From NCBI GenBank assembly GCA_015501075.1, contig JADNYJ010000211.1, positions 1 to 63,051 of the forward strand: a stretch of 63,051 nucleotides of DNA, given 5' to 3'. The first letter of the stretch is position 1; every line of letters starts with the position of its first letter. The notes under the pieces are model-generated. The model did no database searches, had not been told where the DNA came from, and was given only the letters and a program-made list of their open reading frames with translations. This DNA is from Gymnopilus junonius. Taxonomy: Eukaryota > Basidiomycota > Agaricomycetes > Agaricales > Galerinaceae. The position numbers and the translations under genes are program-made. Positions 1 through 11,291 of this stretch are shown here, piece after piece.

Positions 1-1135
1 TTTACTTTGGCTTCTGCAAACATTTTTTTTCTTTTTTTCCAAGTATTCAAAGCCAATGATATAGAGGTTCATCATGTTCGATAGTCACTAACCATCGGGC
101 AAATGCCCTTTACTTGATTCAACTCAGTTTGCCATGAAAAAATAAGTTACAAATAGTGCTACAAAGAGCTTGAGCGACCCTGAAATTTCAAAAGGCATTT
201 TGCTAACACTACAATCACTTTGTAGTCTTTTCAACGGGGTACACGCCAAGGATTCTTCAGCAGTATGTCCCAGCTGTAAGTAATCCGTTCTCATTCACGC
301 CTTATACACTCTCTAACTCAAATGTTCTAGAACTTCTAGTTATAAGCCCTGCAAGTCCGAATCACAGAAGCCGACCACCATGCCTCAGAAAGCTGAACCT
401 AAACCTTTATCCACACACCCAAAATCCCAACAGCACCAGCACATATTCAGTGATGCAACCCCATAACCAGCATCCGACCCCGAATCAGAGTATGCAGAAC
501 ACAGAACATCGTCCGTTATTTCGACATTATTAATGCAAATTATTCGGTAGTTATGGTGAGAGCTCTGAAACGTGAACACTTCAATAATCAGCCACTTTCC
601 GGTTACGCTTAAACATGCACCTGAAGGGTCCCTGGCGTAAAAATTGAATTGTTTAAAGGTTGCTAGTCCTTGCTGTAAAGAAAATAACTTGAAGTACAAC
701 ATCTTTTAACATCTAATTTTTGATGGCCACTGGATTTCGGCGCTGCTCTGCCAGTGTTCAGTAGTTGACTATGTTGGGCATCTGTATGCCCAATTGGTAA
801 CGTTAATCAGGGCGAATTCTGGGTATGTACCTGACATGGTGACACTAAAACTACAACTCTAGCAATAATGCTGTGCGTTCAAGTATGTAAGAGATGAGTG
901 AGAGTTACAGCAGAGCGCCCACGTCAATCATTGATGGTACTGTCCAGCGGTGAGTCAAGAATCCATTGCGGTTGATTGCAACTACCGACCCCATCCCCTT
1001 ATGGGTCGGTCATTTCCCTATTAGGATGTCAACGGCAATTCAATCCTACAGGCGATCCATAGCCTTGGTCGGAATTGAGACTCATGCGGCTGCACGCCCA
1101 TGTTCTCTTCGCGAGAAATATCCATCAAACTGGCC
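1..1135. other. Intergenic, no supported gene
   Basis: No reading frame here has a signal peptide, recognisable motif or convincing intron structure. The short open frames on both strands look like chance. The stretch ends in the promoter of the small secreted protein gene. Confidence 0.5.
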
Positions 1136-1143
1136 TATAAAAG
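1136..1143 (+). promoter_or_regulatory. TATA box of small secreted protein gene
   Basis: TATAAAAG lies about 131 bp upstream of the ATG at 1274, with CT-rich sequence in between, as is common in highly expressed fungal genes. Confidence 0.5.
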
Positions 1144-1273
1144 CCAACTAATTGAAGGTAAGAATTCTTCAGAGCAGGTCTCCCAATTAAACTCCACATA
1201 ACAGAGCAGTGCTCTTCACTCGTCTTCACTCGTCCTCTCCTCGATATTTTAACCTCTTATATTCAATTCAATT

Positions 1274-1897
1274 ATGCGTCCTTGGTCTAGCTTGCTCATT
1301 ATTCTCTGCTTCGGCTCTTTGGTGTTTGCGGCCCCTGTTCCTGTGAAAGAAGGAGAAGTCGTGATGGTCAGACCCAACCACTACGAACCTCCAGAGGGCA
1401 AGGTATGTACATTTTTATGAGGCCGCAACTGATTATCCACTAATACGGCGGGATATCCAACAGAAAGGAGCTCCCCAACATCCGGCCATCGTCGTAGGCG
1501 GTCCCGACGCTCAAAACAAAGTTCTCGTCGCACAAATGTCTCACGTCCACCCAGGAAATCCACCAACGAAGCCCGCAAATGATTACGCTGACTTCCCCGT
1601 ACATCCAGTAAAAGGCCAATCACACATTGATGTTGGTCCGCCCAAGGTTATCGATGCCAGCAGGGCAAAAGGTGCAAAGGAGGATCCCAAAAGCCTTACG
1701 CATGAAAATTTGAATCTACTCAAGGGCCACATCAGTACGTCTCCTCGCTCGAGTCCCAATACGAACATAAGTAGATCTGACCTTTGATTTCAGATGAAAA
1801 TTTGCCTGATGGACACAAATTACCAATTCATAAGTCACAGTGTACGTACCGCCATGCTTTGAAAACTGTATCCTCTTTTCATTATCCGCAAATAGGA
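1274..1897 (+). CDS. Small secreted protein, function unknown
   Basis: The ATG at 1274 opens a 43-codon first exon (1274-1402) starting MRPWSSLLIILCFGSLVFAA, a clear signal peptide with a likely cleavage after FAA. The donor gtatgt at 1403 leads to exon 2 (1464-1734) in phase, then a short exon from 1794 to about 1841. The mature part is about 120 residues, rich in Pro, His, Lys and Asp, with no Cys pattern or known domain that I recognise. The 3' end is uncertain. Splicing at 1842/1896 creates a stop across the junction, while reading through gives a Cys-containing tail to about 1963. It is probably an extracellular or cell-wall protein; no enzymatic role can be claimed. Confidence 0.6.
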
Positions 1898-2648
1898 AAC
1901 TTTCCTGTCAAGGCCTCACCGGCGTGTAGAAGAGATTGGTGCGGTTGTAATTCTGTACTGTAGGGAAAGTCGTGTGCAGGTTCAGATGCATTAGATTGAG
2001 CATTATGAGTATCTAGTCGTATTTGAGCTTCATAATACAATTATTTAATCGAGACGCACCGTAAGATCCCCTTGACAAACCCTCATGGTCGCTAGAGTTG
2101 CTCTGGCCATTGACAGCAACGGCGATATTTCAGCAGTCACACATATATCTGGGCTTCAGTTTCGGTCCACCGTCACAACTGCCACACGTTCAGTAGTTGA
2201 GGACGCCCATCCAGAAAATGTCGAGGTATTACAGTCCGAGCCAAAAGAACAGGAGGCGATACAGGGAGGACTGTTTGAACTTCGCATAGTTTGAGTCGTC
2301 GACAGATTTGAAATCGCTCCTTCCCTTCCAGATTACAGATATGGTATATAGATGTTTTCGTTGCGAATAGTGCCGAGCGACAGCAAGTTGAATACTCAAA
2401 TCAAATGGAAACTCAAGGGAAAATGGTAGACACACAGAACCGCAGAACTTGCCCCAGGAGAGTCAGATGGAGCCAAAGAGCGTCAAAGTTCGTTGATGCT
2501 GAACAGCGGGCCCGCCAAGCGGCACCGAATCCAAATTCAATCTCCGCCCGAAAATCCCGCATATATCCACTCGCCCCACCAAAGCGACACCGCCACAAGC
2601 CCCCAGCCCATCTTCAAGCCGACCCTCTTCGACATCCAACGACAAAAA

Positions 2649-4126
2649 ATGGTAAGCCCTCCCTACTTATTATCTCGGCCCTCGAGGAACTCGACCAGCG
2701 GCGGTTCATCCATGTGGAATTTGGGGTACAAGGAGGTGGTTTAGAGATGGATGGTGAGTGGCGCTTTTGGATGAGCTTGGGTGGGATGGGCGTGCTAATT
2801 TTTTTTTGTGTGTTTTTGTAGAACTCGCTTTGAAAGTCTTTATTGGCTTTCATCCACGACGCCGAGTCCTATTGCTACCCTGCACGTTGCCCTATGGGCT
2901 AGACTAGCATGCAAGTGGGTCGATGACAGCGTCGTGTTGCTGGGCCGTTCGTACCGTGCGTGTATGCACTCTCTTCCCGAGAGGACAGCACCGCACGCGA
3001 TACAGCGGCATTAGAGCTCCGAAAGGAGGGGCGGCAATCGTTATTCCTCGATGAATTACGCTTGCTGACTTTTTTTCGTCTCAATGACCAGCCTCCCAAA
3101 TCCAAGCCCGGATCCGGAAAGAAGCCCGCTGCTGCCCCCTTTGGTGCTAGCAAGCCAACCAAGGCTAAGAAGAACCCTTTGTTCGAGTCTGCCCCCAAGA
3201 ACTTTGGTATCGGTAAGCTACCCCTTCACATCCATCGTTCTTTTCTTTCCCTTCGTACAATTCTAACCGGCATGTCTATCTCACAGGCCAAGACATCCGC
3301 CCTACGACCGACCTGACCCGCTTCGTCAAGTGGCCCGAGTACATCCGCCTCCAACGTCAAAAGGTCATCCTCCACCAGCGCCTCAAGGTCCCTCCTGCTA
3401 TTGCGCAGTTCTCTCACACGTTGGACAAGAACACCGCCACACAGTTGTTCAAGCTCCTTAACAAGTACCGCCCCGAGTCCAAGCAGGAGAAGAAGGAGCG
3501 TTTGACTGCTGCCGCCGCCGCCGCTGCTGAAGAGAAGGACAAGGAAGCCAAGGTACGCGACATTTCCCCCTACTGCGTTTTTATGTTAACTGGGAACGCT
3601 GATATATGCTGTCTCTTTGCTTATAGGACAAGAAGCCCCTGTTCGTCAAGTACGGTCTTAACCACATCGTCGCCCTCATTGAGGCCAAGAAGGCTTCCCT
3701 CGTAGTTATTGCCCACGACGTTGACCCTATCGAGCTTGTCGTCTTCCTCCCCGCTCTCTGCCGCAAGATGGGTGTCCCTTACGTCATCGTCAAGGGCAAG
3801 GCGCGTCTCGGCACAGTCGTCCACAAGAAGACCGCTGCTGTTGTCGCCCTGCAAGATGTGAAGAGCGAGGACCAGCGTGAGCTTGCCACGCTCGTCAGTG
3901 CTGCCAAGGCCAACTTGTGCGTTTTATGCAATTTTTTGCTCTGTTGATTGGCGTCGTTCTTATGTTGTACTTTTTTTTTTCTTTTCTTTTTAGCACCGAC
4001 AAGTACGATGAGCAACGCCGTCAATGGGGTGGAGGTATCCGTGGCAACAAGTCCACCCAGATGCTCCGCAAGCGCGCCAAGGCTGCTGGACAGAGCACCA
4101 CCAACGCTGCTCTTGGCAAGCTTTAA
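2649..4126 (+). CDS. RPL8: 60S ribosomal protein eL8 (L7Ae family)
   Basis: This is the large-subunit protein eL8 (yeast Rpl8, human RPL7A), which binds 25S rRNA. Exons: ATG alone (2649-2651, followed at once by gtaagc), 3092-3212, 3287-3552, 3627-3916 and 3994-4126. Every junction keeps frame. The protein starts [13 protein letters not shown] and contains [20 protein letters not shown], a L7Ae/L30e-fold region ([20 protein letters not shown]) and a basic C-terminus ending ALGKL. Length is close to the family norm (about 260 aa). The first intron would be about 440 bp, far longer than the others. A second ATG directly before a donor (2751, gtgagt) is an alternative first exon, so the start is less sure than the rest. 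No frame damage was seen. Confidence 0.95.
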
Positions 4127-4662
4127 GCGTCCTCGATTGGGGATCGTTGGAGTTGAGTGTTTTCAAAAGATGCTTGTCGTCGTCGTCGCGTCGTTCTATG
4201 TACCTACTTATGTACATATAAGGCATGCCTTACCTTATGTCTATGACTCTTTTACGAGTACTCCTTATGTCGCCCGCTCGTGTTATGACTCGCTTGTGGG
4301 ATTTATTCCCGGGAAATCATTTTTGTTGGCCGCCCAATATGCAGTGTGCTTGGGTGACTTGCACTTTTTTCAACTTGATCTGAGACTATTGCGTGTCTGA
4401 GGAATTGGGCAACGACGTGTGGCCGGTGAGGGCGATGTTGAAGAGGAGGAGGATGTGCAGGAGCTTTAGATGTAAACACTTGTACTTAAAGAGATGCGAT
4501 AACGTGTTGAGATTGATTTCATTTTGTGTTCCATAACCTCTCCTCACTCACTCAATTTTTATTCTTCCTCTCCAAATTCGGCCTCGGAACTACTTACTCT
4601 ACTCCGCACTCATCATCTGAAGACCTGAATTCCGAATCCGATCTCGACCCAACCAAAATTAA

Positions 4663-5696
4663 ATGACGTTCTTCCCGCCCTTCAACCTCCCCCAGGGCAT
4701 CTTTCTGCTCATCACGGACGCACTTGCCTCTCCGGCTGATTTTGTGCTGCATAGGTGTTTGAGTGCGCATTTGAAGGAAATTTCAAAAACCAAGTCGGGA
4801 GTTGCAGTTGAAGCTGCGGCGGTTTCGGTGGCGGTTGCGATTCTTTCTGTGTCCGAGTCGATGGCGAGGTGGAAGGGCGTTGCTGGGAAAAGTGTGCGCT
4901 CTTTTTTTTCTTTTTTTTGGGGAGGGAGGGGGTTGCTAATTTATTTTCTGCGATAGAACGTGAATTTGCAAAGTCATATTGAAGGAGGCTCAGTGGAAGT
5001 TATCGACGTCTTTGAGGAAGCTCAACCCGGGAACGCGAATGGGGGTGGGAATGGGGATGGAGAGAGGTTGAAGGGCGTTATTGAGCGTTTGAGGGTGTTC
5101 TTGGCGCGTGGAGAGCCTGTGGGTGGGGGGAAGGGGGAAGGGGAAGGGGAGGTGAATGAGACCAGCCCTGGGATGAAGTTGGTCATCCTGGATGATATTT
5201 CCATGCTTGAGTGGGTCGGGTTTGATACTACGGATGTGGTTAGATTCGTGAGGGCTCTAAGGAGCGTGTGTACCAAGGTCAGCACGATGCACGATGCGCT
5301 TTCGTGTTTATCTGGTATCTAAGCACCTCCATTTCCTCTAGGCCAACGCGACGCTGCTCGTGCGACATCACATCGTCACCCCCGGCGAGCCGGACGAGGT
5401 GTTCAGGCATCTACTGCAGTTGTGTACTTATCATCTTGAGGTCCTACCGCTTGCGAGTGGGAGGAGCGGGAGTGTCAGTGGCGAGGTAGGTTTTCATGAC
5501 GGGCTTTTTGCCTTTTGCTTCATTTGTAACCCCTTTATAATTTTAATTTCTTCGATTGTAGGTGGCGCTCCATCCTGGGTTCTCTGCTCCTAAGGATGGC
5601 GTTAAGCTGATACCGAGGAGCGCGGCGCTGCAGTATCGTCTGACGGATACTGGAGCAGAGTTTTTCGCAAAGGGCACGAGTGAAAGCGTGTTATGA
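4663..5696 (+). CDS. ELP6: Elongator complex protein 6
   Basis: Elp6 forms the Elp4-Elp5-Elp6 ring (inactive RecA-like folds) of Elongator, needed for wobble-uridine modification of tRNA. Four exons keep frame: 4663-4893, 4957-5277, 5342-5485 and 5562-5696, giving about 276 aa, the usual size. The N-terminus FPPFNLPQGIFLLITDALAS is the family hallmark. It is followed by LSVSESMARWKGVAGKS across the first junction, and LVILDDISMLEWVGF occupies the Walker-B-like strand. A Gly/Glu-rich loop (near residues 110-145) is low complexity and probably flexible. The gene lies about 540 bp downstream of eL8 on the same strand. Identification rests on remembered family sequence. Confidence 0.85.
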
Positions 5697-7111
5697 TCGT
5701 CAGAAGGCGGCTGGAATTACAAGGACGAGGACGGGGACGCGCTCTGCTGTACTTGTTATTTACTTGCTTACTGTAAGTATGTTTTGGTGTACTAGATTGC
5801 GTTTGCTGACAATTGTATTGGTTTACACAGGAATCATGATGATCTCCAACCGTTATGTGATCAATGTATAATTCAAATGTTCATTGATCTGTTCGAAATC
5901 AGTCTGAGCTGCCGTTTGTACTTCTGCTATTCCTGACTTTGAGTTATCGGCCTATCAGCAAACCTGCATCCTATAGGCTATAACTGGTTTACGATCTTTT
6001 AAAGTCTTCGCTCTCATTCTTTTCTCCCATAGCATGGTCAAGTCGCGGACTTGTAGCAGCTGGAAGGCGAGAACGGACAAAGTGCGTATAAATATATAGG
6101 CTGCGTGCAATTCTGTTGGTTATTTTTGCCCACTTATCTCGAGCTCAGGGGCGTGCCATAACGAACCCGTGCTCGTGCACATCAATTACGCTCTGTCATT
6201 CGGAGTCTCTGTCTGTGCTTTGACTGTAAGTCTTGATAGTTGGTCGTGGATTTAAACTTTTTTGCAGCCTACGGTTCAACGTGTCTTCCTACGCCAACGA
6301 ATTATTCTGTCTCAACCGTTTGTTCGGATACAGTCCGGCTGTTACTCTGCAGCTTTAGCCTCATACTATGTGCTCACTGCTAACCGGTCACTACGCGAAC
6401 GACCTTTTCCTCCTTCAGTAAGACATCAACGTCGCTATACCGGAATGTTGGCAGCGATTGGCCTAGTACCATGCCTGACGTCAAGACTCAAGTACTCAGG
6501 ACTCAAGAATGGCAGGAAAGGCGCATGCAAGGTACGCAATGTGTTGGTCTATACCTGGAATAACAATTATCACATACACAACTAAGAGTGATCATCTCCG
6601 ACAGAAACACCCAACTTGAACGTTGAAACTGTCCCGGCCCTAACGGCCGTTCTTTAAGTTTACCAAAAGACTTGACCAGCCTTCCTCCGAGTCTTCCTAC
6701 TCGAGATTCTGGCTTGGAAATCCATTCCGGTAAGTACGAAATGAGAACTAACTTCTCTCCTACGTTTAGAATATTATCAACCCAGCATGGACATGGGCTT
6801 TCCCGTTCTTAATAGTGCCGGTGACCTTTTGACCTTTGACTTGACCAGAAAAGACTCGATTGGAAATTGGAACTGGAAACTAGAGCTAGAACTTCATTAT
6901 GGTCCGGTCTTCGGAACTTCCTAGACGTTTCCTGCTAACTTTGTTTTATTAAGGGCGTTATGAAAGAAGACTACTCGAATCTTTAGACGCCGTCCATGTC
7001 CTGGGCGGCGAACTTGCGGCCATCCGTTTCGTTTGTGTAACGCCTTCCATTGAGCATGACCGAACCGCATTGAGTTGATTTCCACCCTTTTTTGTTGCTT
7101 TTTTTTTCAGG
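5697..7111. other. Intergenic, no supported gene
   Basis: About 1.4 kb with several splice-like signals (for example a pyrimidine tract and cag near 6267) but no recognisable protein in any frame. It could hold a noncoding or decayed gene; nothing specific is claimed. Confidence 0.4.
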
Positions 7112-7119
7112 TATAAAAG
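7112..7119 (+). promoter_or_regulatory. TATA box of expansin-like gene
   Basis: TATAAAAG lies 65 bp upstream of the ATG at 7177. Confidence 0.45.
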
Positions 7120-7176
7120 TAGGCTGGAACCGACTTCAAAATTCAGAGCATTACGTGCCGTGTTCCAAGTCAAATC

Positions 7177-7854
7177 ATGTTACGACTTGCGCTGAGAATC
7201 TCTTTTCTGACTCTTTCCATGTCGGTTTCTCTACTTTTGCCTTACCGGACCACGTCATACAATACCACTCTGCTACACTGATAAGCGCCAGATGCGCGCT
7301 GACGGGTATGTCGATCTTTTATGCAAGCAAACATTCGTTACTTATCATACTCTACTTTGAAGGCTACATGGTATTATCCTGGTAGGTCATCCTAGCTCTC
7401 AAATCTTCTGATCTTTTGTTTAATCCTCATCCACCCTTTCATTCCAGGACTTGGGAATTGTGGAATCACGAACACCCAGACGAACCCATAGTCGCTATCA
7501 GTAAGCAACTCTACGATGCACATGGCGGGAGTGACTGCGGCCAGGTAAGCAGACTCTTGGTTACAGTGAACAGATCGATGATTATTAATTCTGACTTACG
7601 TTCTCTTCTCCCTTGATCAACCTATTAAACAGCAAATAACAATCACTAACACTAACACTGGGCAAACGGCCACGGGTTAGTCGAGGATAGCTGTCAATCG
7701 TGCGGCGAGGGTGACATCGGTTCGTTTCTCTCCTTCTTCTCTTTTATTTATTTATATTTTTAAAACTTGCGTGTGCCCAGACCTGTCGCCTTCTCTATTC
7801 CAGCAACTTGCTCCACTGGATGATGGAGTTGTTCCAGTTTCGTGGACCTTCTAG
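7177..7854 (+). pseudogene. Expansin-like / RlpA double-psi beta-barrel protein, frame-broken
   Basis: The start at 7177 gives a signal-peptide-like MLRLALRISFLTLSMSVSLL. Downstream exons encode a barwin/RlpA-like domain: ATWYYPGLGNCG across the intron after 7380, then HGGSDCGQ, QITITNTNTGQTATG, EDSCQSCGEGDIDLSPSLF and PVSWTF before the stop at 7852-7854. This is typical of fungal expansin-family secreted proteins (about 120-140 aa). Frame is lost at least twice by apparent one-base deletions, near 7489 (C run) and near 7678 (T run), and a third disruption is likely near 7290-7308, where in-frame stops follow the leader. The splice sites still look good. It is either a young pseudogene or a good gene with sequencing errors; the homopolymer context favours error. 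Confidence 0.65.
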
Positions 7855-8531
7855 AGTGGAGGGTCCTAGTGGAGGGCGGTGGAGAATGCGATGAAGGGAG
7901 GATGAAGGTTATGATGTAAACGACGACTAATATCAGACTTCCTGCACTCTGGTTTATGTCTGCTTGCTACGTAAGGGATTGAAGAGCATGTTGAGCATTG
8001 AGCAGCTGGCTGCTATGCAGAAGTGGAAACCAAAATCTTGCGCGTGCCTATCACCGAAATGATAATTTCAGGGGAAAAGAAGAAAAAAGAAGAGAAAAAG
8101 GGAGGATTTATTCGACAGTGCACTACTTCCATATTACATGCCAATTCCAATTATTTACCCAATGATGTGCAATGCCTGGCATTGTCTGAGGCCTATTTGC
8201 AGCTCTCGCTCTGAGAGATTTTTTTTCTGCCTGAGGCGCAGAATCAAATACTTACTCAACCAGACCTTTCAGAAGGTCCCTAGCTTTTGCCACCTGGACA
8301 TTTCCACCTCGACGACATAGCTGATCATCGGTACAGACATTATACTAACAATATGACCCAGAACGCGAGAGGCGTGCCCAAACAGAGCCAGGGCAAGTAA
8401 TTGCTCACGGAAATGTTATCTGCCATGTACCTGCCATTGGCTGTGGCAGATAACATTTTGACATTTTATAGCTCGCCGAAGCCTTAATAAAAAAATCTAA
8501 ATAGACAGATTTGACTAATATATGCTAATCC
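7855..8531. other. Intergenic with one strong palindrome
   Basis: No gene is supported. A purine-rich tract near 8070-8105 and the stem-loop at 8411-8458 are the only structures noted. Confidence 0.4.
8411..8458. repeat. Perfect 15-bp inverted repeat with GGCAGATAA core
   Basis: Arm 8411-8425 (AAATGTTATCTGCCA) is the exact reverse complement of 8444-8458, with an 18-base loop. The same GGCAGATAA motif recurs near the right end of the mobile element at 45-52 kb, so this may be a tiny remnant of a related element and not a terminator. Confidence 0.6.
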
Positions 8532-8912
8532 ATGCTCCTGCAAGTTTGGTATTTAAGGAATTACATATGTGTCCAGGAGGTCGACGACAATGGCGAGGCA
8601 GCCAGTGTCTCGGAAATCGCCGGGCAGGTAACAAGCCAGCACTACGGGCGGTCAACCAATGGTGGTTTTAATGGTAGTGGGTTTGCGGGGTTGGATACGG
8701 TGAAGAATACCACGAAGAAGTTGGTGAATATGTACGGTGATCGCTTTGGAGGGATAGCTGGATGGGAATACTATGATTCGAAGCCCAACCCAGATAAGCC
8801 TTGGACATGGGCGGCTTCGATGAAGAGTGATGAAGGCGGCAAGGATCAATTGCAAATGCTACACTGTTGCTTTTTGTCAATATCCAATCTTAGTAACCTC
8901 GAAGTATATTAA
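8532..8912 (+). pseudogene. Possible glycoside hydrolase 18-like C-terminal fragment
   Basis: The frame holds VNMYGDRFGGIAGWEYYDSK followed by PWTWAASM, reminiscent of the last strand and C-terminus of fungal GH18 chitinase/ENGase-like proteins (pattern YG-FGG-GWEY-S). The preceding 500 bp carry no upstream catalytic region (no DxxDxDxE), so this would be a truncated end. It converges tail to tail with SDR-A and overlaps its stop. Assignment is from motif memory only. Confidence 0.35.
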
Positions 8913-10419
8913 ATAGTCTTCTCAAGCCATCTCCTCGCCTCAAAATCGGCTAATGTATCTACGAATATTTCCTCTTTGCTTCTGTATTTGATACCTAGTA
9001 TGTGCTTCCCTTTGCGGAATCGTAATCGAACAGAACCGCTTCGTGCGAGTCAGGGTTTCCCAGCGGGAATATCCCAGAGGTATAAAGTTCCGGTCGGAGA
9101 GACTGGATTACATTGCCTGTTGTTGGATAAGCGCATGTTGGAACAAAGGAGAAGTGGAAAAATTTACGCGTTTCCTGCCAGGTGATGACGCCTTTGTTTG
9201 AAGAGAAAATATAAGAATGAGTTTTTGTCGTCTCTGTTGCAATGTCGTATACGTACCGTTAGAGACGATGATCCTCTCACCGGCCGCCTCTTCTTTGGAA
9301 AGAGCAAGAACATGCGCTGATGCGACATCCCGGACATCGATATAAGCATAGGATGCCTTGAATGCATCGTTCGCTATGCCTTTACTGACGGCAGTCCACC
9401 ATATGATCAGAGAGAAGTTCAGATCCTTCGGTGTCTTCACGTCGAGAAGCGTGGGCTAAGTCCACGAATCAATTTAAGATGTTTAACGAATCGACGGAAC
9501 CAATGCTTACTCCAACAACCTTTCACGCCCAACATAGCAAAATGTCAGTATAAAATACTAAGGTAAGGTACGTATGTGGCTGGCTTACCAGAGCGGGTTA
9601 ATGACCACTAATTCCCAGCCGATTTTTCCCTTGTGTTCGTTGTATAACTTCCAAGCAGCTGAATTATACTGAGCCTGTCGCCGAAGCGATCACATTACAC
9701 TCACGTACTTTGCTCGGCCAACGTTTTCGACGCACGGTACTTGTACATCCAAGGCGCTTCTCTACCTTGCTCTTGAACAATCTTGACAAATTCGTCTCCC
9801 CAGTTTTCTTCGTTAAAAACATTAGGGGGTTCCTTCAATAAGCCCATGACGGCCGCAGTGGAAGATGTAATGACAATACGTTTGACCTTTATGCTGTTAA
9901 GAACATCGCGAGCGAGTTGGTCAGAAAGCTCGGGCTGCTAGAAGGCAAAAATGGCATTTACCCAAATTCGATAGCGCTTTTCAAGATGCTGGTTGTACCT
10001 TGTACCGCTGGCTTGATCAACTCTATAAGGGCCATCAGAACCACCGCGCCCAAGTCTGTGTTTGAGTACCTTCAGGCTCCACGCTAGACGAATCGACAGG
10101 AGAGGCCATGTGTATAATCGCGTCTACATTTCTCACTGCATCGTCGAATGCACCATCCTGGCAGAAGCAAACTTTTAGCCATTGGATTCTTCGCCGGACT
10201 GATGTTCACCTTCGTTATATCTTCAACGACGACCCATTCCACTTTATCGCGATGAGAGGGAAAGTACTCTGTCAATTTTCTACCCTTATCGTCCGACCGA
10301 ACAGCGGCACGAACGACATAACCCTGCTCAAGAAGGAAGCGTATGACCCACACCCCAATGTAACCATTTCCTCCAGTAATGAGAACCCTTGAGGCGGTAT
10401 TGGGTTTGACGACTGGCAT
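8909..10419 (-). CDS. Extended SDR reductase A (dihydroflavonol-reductase/Gre2-like)
   Basis: An NAD(P)H-dependent extended short-chain dehydrogenase/reductase, likely a cytosolic aldehyde/ketone reductase. The ATG at 10419 gives MPVVKPNTASRVLITGGNGY; TGGNGYIG is the Rossmann glycine motif (TGxxGxxG) and RAAVRS fits NADPH preference. The catalytic YKYRASK (YxxxK) lies near 9730. Downstream are YIDVRDVASAHVLAL, GERIIVSNG and a C-terminal exon ending FEARRWLEKTI, with the stop at 8911-8909. At least six introns interrupt it. Near 9006-9010 one base is missing from an A run (GGGAAGC where paralogues imply GGGAAAGC), breaking the last about 35 codons. This may be a sequencing error. The closest relatives are SDR-B, D and E in this window. 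Confidence 0.8.
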
Positions 10420-11291
10420 GATCTAACAGTCACTTTAAGTTTTGAACCTAGATTGTAAGAGATTCAAAGAAATGTAAATCTGACATGAGAGAAGACTTTA
10501 AATAGAATGCATGACTGTTCCGACGTACATTGAGGTGAATGACACCATTCAATCCCACACATCTGGACCAGAGCAGATATCCCGAGTCGAATCTGATGTA
10601 TATTGACAAGCACCCTTCAGCCCGTAGCCGTAGCACGCGTGGGCTAGAGCATACAGAAATCCGCTTGGTCAAGCTGGCGATGTGCCTGTGCGTTTGCCAG
10701 TGAACGTGGTGAAAAATCTTCCTGCAGTGTCTTTCCATTATGAACCAAAGAGAAAAAGAAAAGAAACTTCACATACTTGGTACCCATATTCACGCCGGGA
10801 GTCCATCGCTTTCAGCCTCTGAGTCTCTGCATTTCCGATGGCCGCTTTCCCGAATTTAATGATCGCTGGTGGTGGTCGGAGCCTCGGAGGTAAGCCGTAA
10901 CGGCGTAACGTCACGCATCATTCTGTTGCTCCAACAGTCTCAACTCTTGCTCTATTTGAAATTGCATACCTATTATTGCTCGGGCTCACACACCCAACCG
11001 GGACCCGAGGCTCTGGGGGCGATCTTTTTCTCAAGAGTGTTGTGTATGACACACAGAAAATGGGTCAGTTCTCGATAGTGAGTAATCAGGTTTTTTCCCC
11101 CCGTTGCAAAGCCTTTCTAATAGAATCGCCTAGAGCCCTAGACAGGGCTTCGACGCGTCGTTTGTGGATATATGGATCTTAGTTAAGGTATTGAAGTCTC
11201 TCGTCACGAGAGATCAACGAACACGTCTCCTATATATTAAGATCACAATTCTCAAGGTCCACGTAGACACTACTCGCTTTTCGTCTTTGTA
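10420..11291. other. Divergent intergenic region between SDR-A and GMC1
   Basis: This roughly 870-bp region holds both promoters, since SDR-A reads left and GMC1 reads right. A TATATATT lies near 11230, about 60 bp upstream of the GMC1 ATG, and a TATTTAAAG on the minus strand about 80-90 bp upstream of the SDR-A ATG. No gene is supported inside it. Confidence 0.45.

Noticed and set aside
2652..3091. Possible C/D-box snoRNA in the long first intron of eL8
   Set aside because: C-box-like and CTGA-like motifs occur, but spacing is far too short and no terminal stem is visible.
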